Assembly: GCA_027946365.1 (NCBI GenBank)
Contig: JAPEUQ010000013.1
Location: 620,001-684,000, forward strand
Reading direction: 5' to 3'
DNA length: 64,000 nt
Origin: Kalmusia sp. IMI 367209
Lineage: Eukaryota > Ascomycota > Dothideomycetes > Pleosporales > Didymosphaeriaceae
Part shown: positions 24,374-35,302 of the stretch, in pieces
Layout of the letters: the number at the start of each line of letters is the position of its first letter
Numbering within the stretch: the first letter of the stretch is position 1
Translations under genes and position numbers: made by a program
Notes under the pieces: generated by a model
Told to the model about the DNA's origin: nothing
Database searches by the model: none
The model's input: only the letters and a program-made list of their open reading frames with translations

Positions 24374-26552
24374 ATGGATCAAGATACCAAGGATCCAAAA
24401 AAAATAGTGAGGGTCTATAGTTTCGAGGCTCAAGATCGCTTTCCGCCTGAAAGTAATGTGCGCACGCTCGGCAGGGTTCTTACCGATCAAGAGCCATCTC
24501 TTGAGGATATCCTTGAACCATGGCGTAAATTTTATGAGCCATGGGAAGCGCCGGATATTGAAAGGTATTCTTTTGAACGTTACATTGTTGAGTAAGCGAA
24601 GTGCTGAATTCCTCTAAGTAATCCTATCACCAAAGTGCTTGCTGTAGAAGCAGAAAAGCTCCGACAGCAATGGCTACAGTTCCGAAAGCAAAATCTGAAA
24701 GAAGATCAATTGGAAGTGAATCAATATGAACCTACAATTGAAGGTGTGTTCAACATGGTGGCAGATGTGGAGAAGACATGGCAAGCCAAAAGAGAGAGAG
24801 GCAAGAGAGGGAAAGCAATGATGTACTTTCACCGACTTTGTCGCACCCTGGACTCACATAGCAACATTCTCGAAGTCGTGCCCAAAGGCAATGAATACGT
24901 TTCGATCTTTGCCGGTACAATTACCACAATCATCAAAGTATGCACTATCATATATGCAGTATTCAATTCAAGGTCTAGTCTTATTGCGAACTAAAACACC
25001 CGGGAATACATCCTTCCTAGGGCTAACATCGCTCTTGTGTATCCGGCTGACCTTCTCTAGGCGAGTGCAAACCATGAGAATATTGCCGAAGAGCTTTCAC
25101 AAGCACTATCAATGATCAGCGAACACGTTGCCGATTGCGAAACCGAAATGGAGCTCTTCAAAACGGAAGAAATGCAACGGGCCATCGCAGACCTCTACGC
25201 CCACATATTCCTCTTTCTCAACGACACTCTAGTTTGGTACACAAAGAAGCGGCGCAGACGCCTACTAGACTCCATGAATGAAAAGTTTCTTCAAGAGTTC
25301 GAGCTCGAGATTGATAATATCATCCGAAAGTCTGAGCGAATCAAGCGCAAAGCGTCTCAGATGGCTATGGCAGAACAGCGCGTCACGAGACTCACCATGG
25401 AAGAGACGAACAAGGACTTGCGATTAGGACTAGAAGGTATTCTGAGGGAAAATGCTGAAACGAAATACTATGCTCAGCAATTCTCGGATCAGTTTGAGCG
25501 ACAGAGGAGGGAGCAGCAGCAAGAGCGCAATAACAATGCGTTATTGTATCAAAACCTCATCAAGCTTCTGACGGATGCCGCGCAATCGAACCGAGAGAGT
25601 AGTATGTTTACGCCACCTAACATATTAGTTGTCGTTAACACAATCAGTATCATCACTATCACTTGAAGGTGAAGCTTCTGGCAAGCGCAGATCCTTTGTT
25701 GGAGGTCTGGCCATCGAAGGTAAATCACCATATCGTTGTTTATTGTCGAACAAGTATGTTCCTCATACAATATATACTGACAGACATGTCTTAGATGCGG
25801 CCCTTGGTCGAGATCAATTGCTCCTCGACTCAGCCATCCTTGAAGATTTCTTTCACCGTGACCGCGTATGTCTAGTTCCTGATTTCTTCGATGATACTAC
25901 AGTGCCTCCGGAAGCTATCGCGAACCTCGCCGAATGGACAAAAGAGCTCACATCGACACCAGTGCTATGTGTCTCCTCCCATGAATTCTCAGGCGATGAA
26001 CTGAATAGTCCTACTACCTTACTTGCAGCGAAGTTCATAGATTTCGCATCGGTTTCGCACGTTCCGGTGGCTTCATATTTCTGTGAGCTTCGCCGAAAGG
26101 AAAAGCTATACGGCGACAATAGCCCAGAAACACAGGGTCTTATCTCACTGGGGTACAGCCTGCTACGTCAAATGATAGAGCTGGTACCAATGGAGTTCGA
26201 GAGCAGCAAAGACTTCTCCAAAGATAGGTTTGAAGAATTAGATGGTACTTTGCGAACGTGGAGCTCATTCAAAGAATTGTTTCGGGACACACAGAGCGTT
26301 TTGCTTACGAGACTTTACTGCGTTATAGACGGACTGCAATGGCTTGACGACTCTGGTACTTCTCGATACCTGGCCGAATTTGTAGAGATTCTGCGCCATG
26401 AAAAGCTCAAGGTGCTTTTCACGACTTCAGGACCGTCGCGGTGTCTGCTGGAATGTTTGTCGCGAGATGAATTGGTGCTTTTGGAAGGTCGGATGGCGAC
26501 CAGTTTTAGCTCATTATGGAAGCTGGAAGAGGGTATGATAGAATTTGGCTAA
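24374..26552 (+). CDS. DUF7708 protein with degenerate STAND-like C-terminus
   Basis: Five exons (24374-24564, 24619-24937, 25061-25601, 25648-25719, 25795-26552) give 626 aa. Residues about 65-260 match the DUF7708 helical domain found at the N-terminus of many fungal NLR-like (STAND) proteins, with a long Lys/Arg/Glu-rich coiled segment after it. The C-terminal part has the layout of a NACHT/AAA core: VLCVSS..SG where a P-loop would be, then LYCVIDGLQWLDD like Walker B and KVLFTTSGPS like sensor 1. The P-loop lacks GKS/T, so nucleotide binding is doubtful. No WD, ankyrin or TPR repeats follow. Intron 1 is placed at GTATTC (54 nt) since the nearer GTAAGC would leave only 27 nt. The fourth intron is in frame and open. 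Confidence 0.8.
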
Positions 26553-26688
26553 ACTACACGATCTCTGAAGAAACCAATCAATTACGACAATTCACTTGGT
26601 AAGATCTTGAGGTTATGGACATGTTTACTGAACGTCATCGTGCCATTAGTTTCAAATCTACCTTGCAAGTTTTCTAAGCATCTATAAA

Positions 26689-28005
26689 TTACCATGTGAC
26701 GAAAACTCGTTTCCTGCATCGGCGAGCGATATCCAAGGGCTCGTTTCCGTAAGGAGTGAATTCGATAATCTCGGAGACCTTAGGAGATTCCATGCCGAAT
26801 AATGCGTATAGCACATCAGTCACCTCGGCCTCCCAGTCCAGACAACATCCATTCGCCCGCACCAGCATGTCGATTCTGACAAGCAACTTCCAGCAATAAC
26901 TCAGATATTTCTTCAGCTCTTCCGCATTGGCTACATGCAGTGGATCCTGGCGAACGGTCGTACGCCCGACCGATACATACTCCGCCAAGTCCATGATTTG
27001 TAGCGCGAGCTCTGCCGGCAGCCCCTTCTGGCCTAACATACTGAGTACAGCCCCAACATCGGACTGTCCTGCCACGTGCACACCTCTGAACTTGTCCTCT
27101 GCGAGGTCAGCAACCGTCTGAATGCCTAGATTCCGGTCTCGCCAGAACGCATAGTAAGAATACTCGAATCGAAACATGCCACGCGGTATTCCAAAGAATT
27201 CACGATGTGGATGCGTATGCACGTCGAAGCGGGCCACTCCATAAGGTATACCCGTGCAGTTCAACAACATCCGCTGGTATGCTGCCGTTAATTTATAATC
27301 GTATTGCTCCGGTTTGTGGGTTGACCGACGCGCCACATTCTCCCTCTTGATGAAGGTCTCTCGGCTCTCTGGGTCGTATAGCTCTGGCTTGAGAAAAAGC
27401 ACGTTTAGACATATGTATGCCTGGAGCGCAGTCCCCAAGAGCTTGTGAAGACCGAAACCCCACCCATTAGCGTACTGGTCCTCGTCCCACAATTTCCAGA
27501 ACCTGATTCCTGGATGAATGGCCAGTCGAAGCAGAGTGTTCATCTCGCCGTAAAGAAGCAAGGTTTTGCTAAGTTCGCATACATCGCGTAGGCCGCAGTG
27601 CATGTCGCCCTCGCACGCCGATGTCTCAGCGATGAAGTCTTTGGCAGTGCGCTCGTTCCAGGTCAGCACTTCGTCTAGCTCGTGGCTCCCGGCTGAGAAC
27701 CGTACGCTATCTGTTTTGTACTGTCGCACTGTCCGAGACATCTTCTTCATTGTGTCGTCTGAGATAAGGATCTCGTCTTGCTCAGGAGGAGTTGGTTCTG
27801 CATTGTATTTCTTCCGTTCGATGATGGAGTATGCAGCCACTGCACGAGAAAATCCACGCACAAAATGCTGCAGCTGTTTTGCTTGGCCTTGTCTATTCTT
27901 GCGCAGGTACAAATTTGTGCTACCGTTATTATGTGGGCTCATGTGCATATATTTGAGGTTGTCGGCGAGGGTCTGCCACGGAATAGAATGCACTTGGTGT
28001 GCCAT
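26689..28005 (-). CDS. Hypothetical fungal protein, 438 aa
   Basis: This single long open frame starts at the ATG at 28005 (MAHQVHSIPW); the frame runs further 5' but without another ATG. It is rich in aromatic residues (FWKLWDEDQ, YSYYAFWRDR) and contains GLPAELALQIMDLAEY, a short motif also common at the start of fungal F-box-like proteins but here near residue 350. There is no signal peptide or membrane span. I do not recognise the family. It is convergent with the DUF7708 gene (136 bp between stops) and divergent from the next gene, within a run of accessory genes. Length and even amino acid use argue that it is real. Confidence 0.65.
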   Translation of the reverse strand: MAHQVHSIPWQTLADNLKYMHMSPHNNGSTNLYLRKNRQGQAKQLQHFVRGFSRAVAAYSIIERKKYNAEPTPPEQDEILISDDTMKKMSRTVRQYKTDSVRFSAGSHELDEVLTWNERTAKDFIAETSACEGDMHCGLRDVCELSKTLLLYGEMNTLLRLAIHPGIRFWKLWDEDQYANGWGFGLHKLLGTALQAYICLNVLFLKPELYDPESRETFIKRENVARRSTHKPEQYDYKLTAAYQRMLLNCTGIPYGVARFDVHTHPHREFFGIPRGMFRFEYSYYAFWRDRNLGIQTVADLAEDKFRGVHVAGQSDVGAVLSMLGQKGLPAELALQIMDLAEYVSVGRTTVRQDPLHVANAEELKKYLSYCWKLLVRIDMLVRANGCCLDWEAEVTDVLYALFGMESPKVSEIIEFTPYGNEPLDIARRCRKRVFVTW

Positions 28006-28529
28006 GAAGACGGGAATTTTAGATGATGGTGGATTGGAGTGGATTGGAATGGGAAGCACATGTGTGACTCAAGACATCAATTTCGGGACGCACTTGTAGT
28101 TGCGCAGTTATTAATAGTATACTTGTGCTTATTTATCCGTTAGCGTCCGACTTCTGTACTCAGGTCTGAAACGTGAGTAACCTACACTGCTAGAACACTG
28201 GATTAGATAGATAGAAGTAATGATGAATAGATTATTGGATTGATATTCTTCAGATACAAATGGTTGGTATGATGATCAACATTTTCCGCCAAGTGCTAAG
28301 GCTAAGGAAGCCGTATGTGAGAGTGTTGAGGTAAATGTTTGGCTGTTTCTGTACCACTCTCGCTCGTTACACTGCCGCACTAAGCTTGCTGTCTGCCGGC
28401 TTTGATCGTTCCACGAGCTGCCTACAGTCATATAAGGACCCGCTCGCCCGCCTCATCTTTCCAGAAACACTAACCTGCAACCACAGTGACAGAGAGACGT
28501 TGACAGTCAGCTTAAAAAATCGCCATATC
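28006..28529. promoter_or_regulatory. Divergent intergenic region, 524 bp
   Basis: This is AT-rich DNA between two divergent hypotheticals. The plus frame is open from 28335 and could extend the next gene by 65 residues, but the first conserved-looking residues follow the ATG at 28530. Confidence 0.35.
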
Positions 28530-30083
28530 ATGTCGATGATCCCAGTGTCGATACGCGTCGATGTGGACGACAGTAGCAAACGCGCAAAGATAGCGGATGC
28601 CGCCACCGAAGCCTCTCAACCCAATAGTGCTTTTTTCACCAAGTTGAACTACGATGTACGCTGGGCCATCTACGACCACCTCTACGAGTGGCTTCCTCCG
28701 TTAGCATATCAGCGGCATGGAAATGGCTTCGCGGTAGAAGACTGCCATGGACTTGTTCTATCATGTAAGCAAGCAAACAAGGTATGTTTGTGATTCTGCA
28801 TGAGAGCCACACGTCTTAACACTGTTCCACAGGAAATGTCAGAAGCAGCTGCCCGACACCTGAAGATCTATCTGGACGTCTTCATGGACGACTTCAAGAC
28901 AAATCTCGAGATCGATGACAACGAAGTCATTCTCTTCCCCGGAACTATGCCTTTGTATAACGGTTGGGGAGCACTCCGGTCTATTACGCTCTCGATCGAT
29001 CTAGTATTTGAGTATTACCTAGACGGAGGAGGAGGCCAAGAAGAAGAGTATGAAGAGGCAGAGGAAGACGAAGAAGTAGGGGAAGAAGAAGACGAACTCG
29101 TGTCGAAATTAAAGCTCGTGTTCTACGCATTCTTTTTGCGGCCGTTCGACAAAGTGACAGTGCTATTCACCGATTCGGAACCCGACATCAAGAACCATAA
29201 AGTCAATGCGATTCGAGGCATCAAAGAAAAGATGTATGATATTATTGAAAATATAGGCCAAATGTGGAAAAATTTCCTGGCTGCCGATGACATCCACCAA
29301 TACTGTCAAGATCACAATAGACTCAGGCTCGACTGCGAGGACCCTGGCGATCAGAACGAGGTATGCTGCTATGATTGCCGCCGCCGAGATTGCACTCGCG
29401 ACAGATATACCCGAAATGGGGGAACTATGGGTTGTGGGGGTTGTAGATGTTTTCATGAGGGTAAATGTAACGGCGTGGGCCCTAAATGCATCTGGGACGA
29501 GTCCGTTGATGGCCGCGAGATCAAGCACACTTGCAAGTTCATGGAAGATGAGGACACTTCTAAGCTCGAAATGAAGACTAGGAACTACAATTCCGAAGAA
29601 GAGTATCGCTTTGCTCGTCTGCAACAGCAGCGCTTCTTTAACCACTACAAACCTGGATACTTTGATGACAAGAGATACACCGAAACGACCAGATTATCCC
29701 ATACTCAACGACGACCCCAGACTAAGCAAATGGTATTCGCATGGGACTTCCGCGATACTACTGAACCGTTCCGAGGTAAATTGAAAGGGCGGAAGAAGCG
29801 CTACACACAGGAACGGGTGAGGTGGTTTGCCACACAAGATCTACTGCAACCCCCTCAGAATTATGAGGAGTACGATAAGGAGTGGCCGCACCTGTACGAT
29901 GTCTGCAGTCACGATAGTATGGTGGGTGAGATAGGCATTGTGCATCCTAAACGTTGGATGTTGAGTTCCACGGAAGGCACATTTGAACAGTTGGATCCAA
30001 TGCTGTGTTGGTTTCCACGTGGCGAAGTTCAGGATGTAGAGAGCGAGGGCATTGGAATGCCCATCACGGAGGCATCGCGTTGA
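28530..30083 (+). CDS. F-box/2EXR-like hypothetical protein with Cys-rich centre
   Basis: Two exons, 28530-28781 and 28833-30083, with a 51-nt intron (GTATGT, TTAAC branch, CAG), give 500 aa. The start FFTKLNYDVRWAIYDHLYEW then LVLSCKQANKEM has the pattern of the short helical motif found at the N-terminus of many fungal 2EXR/F-box-like proteins. An acidic run (EEEYEEAEEDEEVGEEEDE) follows, then a Cys-rich block of about 45 residues with CCYDCRRRDC and CGGCRC that may bind zinc. The C-terminal third is basic and then unremarkable. Function is unknown; an adaptor for ubiquitin ligation is only a possibility. The ATG at 28335 is an alternative start. Confidence 0.7.
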
Positions 30084-30798
30084 AGAGTCGGCTACCGTAG
30101 AATTTTATTCTAGCGGCTGCGTTGGTAGTTGGTAGTTGAACAAAGCGCTTGGGACTTTCGTTGAGAGGGGCTTACACCGTCTTCTTCAGAGTTGAAATGG
30201 TAGGGTCAAAAAAAGGGGACATGCATGTACTGAAGCTCTTTCCGTATCATCTGTGAGAATCTAGACACTCTTTTAGATATTCATGTGTCTTTTGCAACTT
30301 TCTGCGCTCCTATTAAGATCTCTGTGTACCGCAGGTCTCAGCTTGTATGACTGTTCTAGATGTACACACGGGGCGAACCAACGCACCAGAGGGGTTGGCA
30401 GTGGAGATATCCTAATAGAATATCGTGCATTCTGGGTCCACACACCTAAGCATACAGGAACGGGGGTTTTTGCCCAGTGTGGCTCTCCGACTGGTCTCCG
30501 CGGCCAGTCATGTTGTCAGCAGGGGGTCCTGCTATAGCCGCATCTGCCAAGCCGAAGGGCGTCGAAAAGAACACAGTGCATGTACGACGAAAGGGAGCAA
30601 TTGTAGACCAGGAACACTGCCATCAGGCAATTGTGCGTCCTCATGTCCCTATGTGGAATTAAATCTTGGTCATTGTAGTTCCACCGCCACGCCAATCTGC
30701 AGGGCTCCCGTTTCGCGTCGCGGTCCCGCTAATAATTCCAAGGTTCGCACCAGGGCCACTGTTGACCTCTCATGCGCCCGTGCTAAAAGACACCCCAT
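30084..30798. other. Intergenic region, 715 bp
   Basis: This is the terminator side of the F-box-like gene and the promoter of GDA1. No gene is supportable; the ORFs are short and mutually overlapping. Confidence 0.4.
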
Positions 30799-32643
30799 AT
30801 GTCCAGCGGCGTCGACGTACGAAGGTCTCGTCCTGGCATTTGGTCTTACTTCTCCTTCTCGGGCCCACGACGACGCATCTCCGTGTCCCTCCCGCGTAGC
30901 AACGACCCTAACAATCCGCTGGACGACCCCTTCGAGAAGCCAGATCGGCACTCGCGACACCGCTCCAGCCCTATGAACGACTACAAGACGGCTGCGACCA
31001 TGAACGGGGGCCAGCGGGCGAGGTACCTGAAGACAGGAGGCATCATCGCCTTCGTGCTGCTCGTTTTATATTTTATTGCCCCAAGCGATGGGCTGGCGAG
31101 AGCGGGTGGTATGTGGCACTTTACGAACAGAAAGGGATGCATACTGATTCTTGGGCTGCAGAAAAGTTCTCAAAGGGACAGGGCAACACGGCCGCGCCCG
31201 GCGCAGAGGCAACGTGCACAAAGTCCTACTCCAAGGAAAAGCCACTCATTCAGTATGCCCTCATGATCGACGCGGGGAGCACAGGCTCCCGTATTCACGC
31301 CTACAAGTTCAACAACTGTGGCCCGACGCCCGAACTCGAGCAGGAATTTTTCAAGATGACGGAGAAGAAGGAGGGCGGCTCTGGCTTGTCATCGTACAAC
31401 GAGGACGCGGAGGGTGCTGCTCAGAGTTTGGATGTTCTCATGGAATATGCTCTCGAGAGCGTGCCGGAATCCTATCGCGCGTGCTCGCCCGTCGCCGTAA
31501 AGGCCACTGCTGGCCTCCGCAAGCTGGGTGACGAAAAGAGCAACAACATTTTGAAGGCTGTGCGAAAGCGGTTGGAGACCAAGTACCCCTTCCCCGTCAT
31601 CTCGGAGGAGAAGGGCGGCGTAGAGGTCATGCCTGGCGAGCAAGAGGGTGTCTACGCCTGGATCACAGCCAATTACCTCCTTGGAAAGATTGGCGGTCCC
31701 GACAAGACTCCCACGGCTGCCGTTCTCGATCTCGGCGGCGGCTCCACCCAGATTGTGTTCCAACCTACATTCCCTGACACTCCCCGTGGCGGTCTTCCCA
31801 CCAAGCTTGCGGATGGCGACCACAAATATGAGCTCAGCTTTGGCGGGCGCGACTTCACCCTTTATCAACACTCCTATCTCGGCTATGGACTCATGGAAGC
31901 ACGCAACAACCTCCACAGCGCCATCGTAGACTCGATCTACCAAGAAAACAAGGCCAGCGAGAACCGCGACTGGCTCAAGAAGCCCATCATCAACCCGTGC
32001 ATCGCCCCCGGCATGAGCCGCAAGGTCGAAGTCAACCTTCCAAAGGACCACGCGCTCGGAACGAGCGTCACCGTCAACATGACGGGACCAGCCGAAGGCG
32101 CCCCCGCGCAATGCCGCGGCATCGCCGAAAAGACGCTCGAGAAGGACGCAGAGTGCAAGGTCGCCCCCTGCGCCTTCCGCGGCGTCCACCAGCCCTCCAT
32201 CGAGAAGACCTTCGCTCGCGAGGACGTGTACCTCTTCTCCTACTTTTACGACCGCACCAAGCCCCTCGGCATGCCGGAGTCCTTCTCCCTCAACGAGCTG
32301 AAGGACCTCGCCAACCGCGTGTGCCACGGCGAGCAGGCGTGGGATGTATTCCACAGCGTCGAGGGCGCCATGGCAGAGCTGAAGGACAGGCCGGAATGGT
32401 GCCTGGACTTGAACTTCCAGCTGGCGCTGCTGCACACTGGATACGAGATGCCGATTGACCGCGAGGTCAAGATTGCGAAGAAGATCAAAGGCAATGAGCT
32501 TGGGTGGTGCTTGGGCGCTAGGTAAGCCTTTCCGTCTCCCTTGAACACCGCCATGCGAGAATCGAAGTGCTAACGCGTATGACAGTCTTCCGCTCCTCGA
32601 GAAGGCTTCCGGCTGGCAGTGCAAGATCAAGCAGGTCCAGTAA
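30799..32643 (+). CDS. GDA1: Golgi guanosine-diphosphatase (GDA1/CD39 family)
   Basis: Three exons (30799-31108, 31162-32521, 32586-32643) give 575 aa. This is a type II membrane protein: an Arg-rich cytosolic tail, one membrane anchor at about 75-95 (GGIIAFVLLVLYFIAP), then a lumenal catalytic domain. The apyrase conserved regions are in order: IDAGSTGSRIHAY (about 138), KATAGLR, EQEGVYAWITANYLLG and DLGGGSTQIVF (about 291). The enzyme hydrolyses GDP to GMP in the Golgi lumen, so that GDP-mannose can be imported by exchange for GMP, supporting mannosylation. The spliced C-terminus LPLLEKASGWQCKIKQVQ restores a conserved Cys. Introns are 53 and 64 nt. A single membrane span and the motif set fit GDA1 better than the two-span YND1. 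Confidence 0.93.
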
Positions 32644-33247
32644 GGCCGCTGTGACGTTTAGCGCTGATCCCCGTTTTTCCAATGTTGGCTTCTACTTCGT
32701 GCCAAACACAGCTGTCATTCTGCATTGATGGGCGTTGAGGTGTTTTTCGAATTTTGGTGTGGATCTGGCAGCGCGCAGAGCATCGCTTGCATATGATGCT
32801 GCACATTGTGGAGCAGCTTGATGGCTGAATGGAGCTTGCCAACAGGTTTGTTTGTCTGGATGGCGCTATGGAAATAGAATAAAAATCTAGTACCCCAAGA
32901 CTTCGTTTTGGTGTGGTGCCCATGTATCTCGACGCACCAGACATTGCGTCGGTGCATGGCAATTGATTGAGCGTGATTGTCTTCAGTGCACTTCACACTG
33001 CTTTCTAGTCACACACGGCAGCTAGTGAGAATAGAAAGTCGTAGATAATATATAGAAGATGCTGCAAAAAGGCATCGTTGCATAGTATCTGATCAATGGC
33101 ATTTGGTGTCTTAATGAGCTTGCTTCTGAACATCGAGCCATGCTCTCAATTGCAAAGAATAGGGGTATCTCGATATAAACGCTACATGCACAAGAGGAAA
33201 AACCGAAATGCCTAAGCAGAACGAGTCCTTGAAAAGCCCCCAGTCGT
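32644..33247. other. Convergent intergenic region, 604 bp
   Basis: The 3' UTRs of GDA1 and of the CorA-like gene face each other. Short AT-rich patches near 33040-33060 and 32870-32890 may be polyadenylation signals. No gene was seen. Confidence 0.4.
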
Positions 33248-35302
33248 TCAAAACGACCCGATGTTGCCCCGCGTATACATTGTCTGTCTCTTCTTCAGCT
33301 CGTGCTTGCTAAGACGCTTCTCCTTCTTGCCCTTCTTCTCTTTCTGCAGTCCCATGGCCAACCCGATCCCCGAGGATACGCCTTTCCGCATCTCCACCAA
33401 CGGCCCATGCTTCCGCTTGGCCGCTTTCAGCTTGGACCCCGTCCTGAACTTCTTGACTTGTCGCCAGATGCGCTGGCTCAGGAGGACCATCGTGGTGACT
33501 ACCATAACCGGCACGGCGATGACCCAGAAGAACGCATCGCTGCGGTTGATGGCGGCAAATTGGTGAAAATTTTGACCAAAGTAACCGACAAGGAAAGTTA
33601 ACGGGAGGAAGAAGATGGTAACGGCGGTGAGGATCTTCATAGATTCGTTTTGGTAGGCTCCCATCATGTTGAAGATGAGGTCGATGAGGTTGTCGGCGGC
33701 GCGGCGCATCTGATCGAGTGAGGCGGTGATCATGATGCAATGGTCTTCTACGTCGCCGAGGTACGTATGTGCGAGGGGAGAGATTGTTAGTGAGGAAATG
33801 GTCTTCCGCGTGGGCACGCTGGGAGTACTCAGTGTGGAGACGGGGTCGGATTTGTGGTCACGGAGGGCGTTGATGACGGAGATGATGGGCTGGATGGTAT
33901 TGCGGAGGATGGCAATTTCCGAAGTGAGGATGTAGAGCTGTTGTGAGTGGGTGATGTCTGGGTCGCGTAGAACGTCGAGTTCCAGTTCACCCATGGCGTC
34001 TTCATAGGCGGCTACGACGGGTATGGCCAAATCAATAATGGCATCGATGATGGCCTGGCAAATCATGCTGCCGTCTGCGCTGCGGCGGAGAATCGTGTCC
34101 TCGGTGCTCAGACGTTTGACGATGGGCTCTTCGATCTCAGGGGCGCTGTGCTCGAAGAACGAAATGACCGTGTTGTTTTTGCACAAGAAGATACTGACTT
34201 GCTCCACGCTTACGGCAAGCTTCCTGCTCATCAGAGATGAGTGCTGCTCCATGTAAATGGTCCTATCCAAATTCGGTCCTCCTCGATATCTCTGCAGGGT
34301 TCGAATTTGCGCCGCATGCTGACCTTTCATGCGGACTCCTGTGCTCATGGCACCGTCTAGATTATAGCCCTTCTCGTGGTCGCCCTCAATCCACGAGCGA
34401 CGACGATTGGAACTGTCATCAGTGGTCTTAGCACTGAAAGCGCCCTTCATTCGATCGACAAACGTTTGTGACTTCTTGCTACGTGGGTGCGTGTAATCGT
34501 CGTCATCAGAGTCGGATTCACTGTCCGAATCATCTGGCATGCGGACCAGTTTCGAGAGCGTCAAGAGCACTGGTGCTTGTCAGTTGCTAAGGTCGCAGAA
34601 AGTACCTGATAGTTTCCCGGCAAGCACAAACGAAGGAAAATTAAACTCACAGAAAGCTTGGTCTGAATACCAATCCACCTTGGTCCTCCCTCTTGTATTC
34701 ATCAGATCCTCAATGGCCAGCCTGTGCAACGAGTGATGATTCCCTAGCAGCCGAATGACATCGAAGCTCAAGCCATTAACGTTGATCCAGCGACATTGCG
34801 ACGCGTCCTTCGGTCTATCCCGCAAGAATGCCTCTAGCGTATCGTTATTCAGCTCTACGCAGTCATAACCCTCGTCGGAGAAGTCCACCACGGTGATGTC
34901 GCATTCTTGTCTGAGGTTGCTGTAGTTGTCTTCTGGTTCCTTGTTGGTGTCCACACCAGGCTCCGCTCCTGGTTGTTCCCACGCCGAGCGATTGTGGTGA
35001 GGGGTTTGGTAGTGATGGACCGTGTTGGAACGCGTGGGTCTTCGGCGGAGGGTAGAATCGAGAGAGTAAGTGGGCGAGAGAACACTCGTCCCGTCGGCAC
35101 GGGCAGCGGTCGCTGAGAGCTGGCTGGAGCTGCGCCCGCGGCTCGGGGGGTCCATTGAGGTGTCGACCTGGAGGTGCGGCACGGCGTCTACGGGAGGTGA
35201 CGAAGCATTGCTGAATCGGGGACGGCGCGCATCTTGTGGTGAAGTTGCCGTTGCGAAGTCGAGCACTATTGGATTGTTATTTGGCTCTGTTGGGGTCGAC
35301 AT
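33248..35302 (-). CDS. CorA-like divalent cation transporter, GQN variant
   Basis: Two exons, 35302-34651 and 34569-33248, with an 81-nt intron (GTGAGT, ACTGAC branch, CCAG), give 657 aa. The first ~130 residues are Ser/Pro/Arg-rich and disordered; the cytosolic domain then begins at [14 protein letters not shown]. Long helices precede two C-terminal membrane spans at about 527-545 and 557-576, followed by a Lys-rich tail. The signature after the first span reads YFGQNF, where bacterial CorA has YGMNF. The fold predicts a pentameric channel for Mg2+ or another divalent ion. The conserved Met to Gln change lies at the pore mouth, so the ion preference is uncertain. The membrane (plasma versus vacuole) is not evident. 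Confidence 0.85.

Noticed and set aside
24575..24618. 27-nt intron (GTAAGC to CTAAG) as first intron of the DUF7708 gene
   Set aside because: It is too short for fungal splicing; the upstream GTATTC donor gives a normal 54-nt intron in the same final frame.
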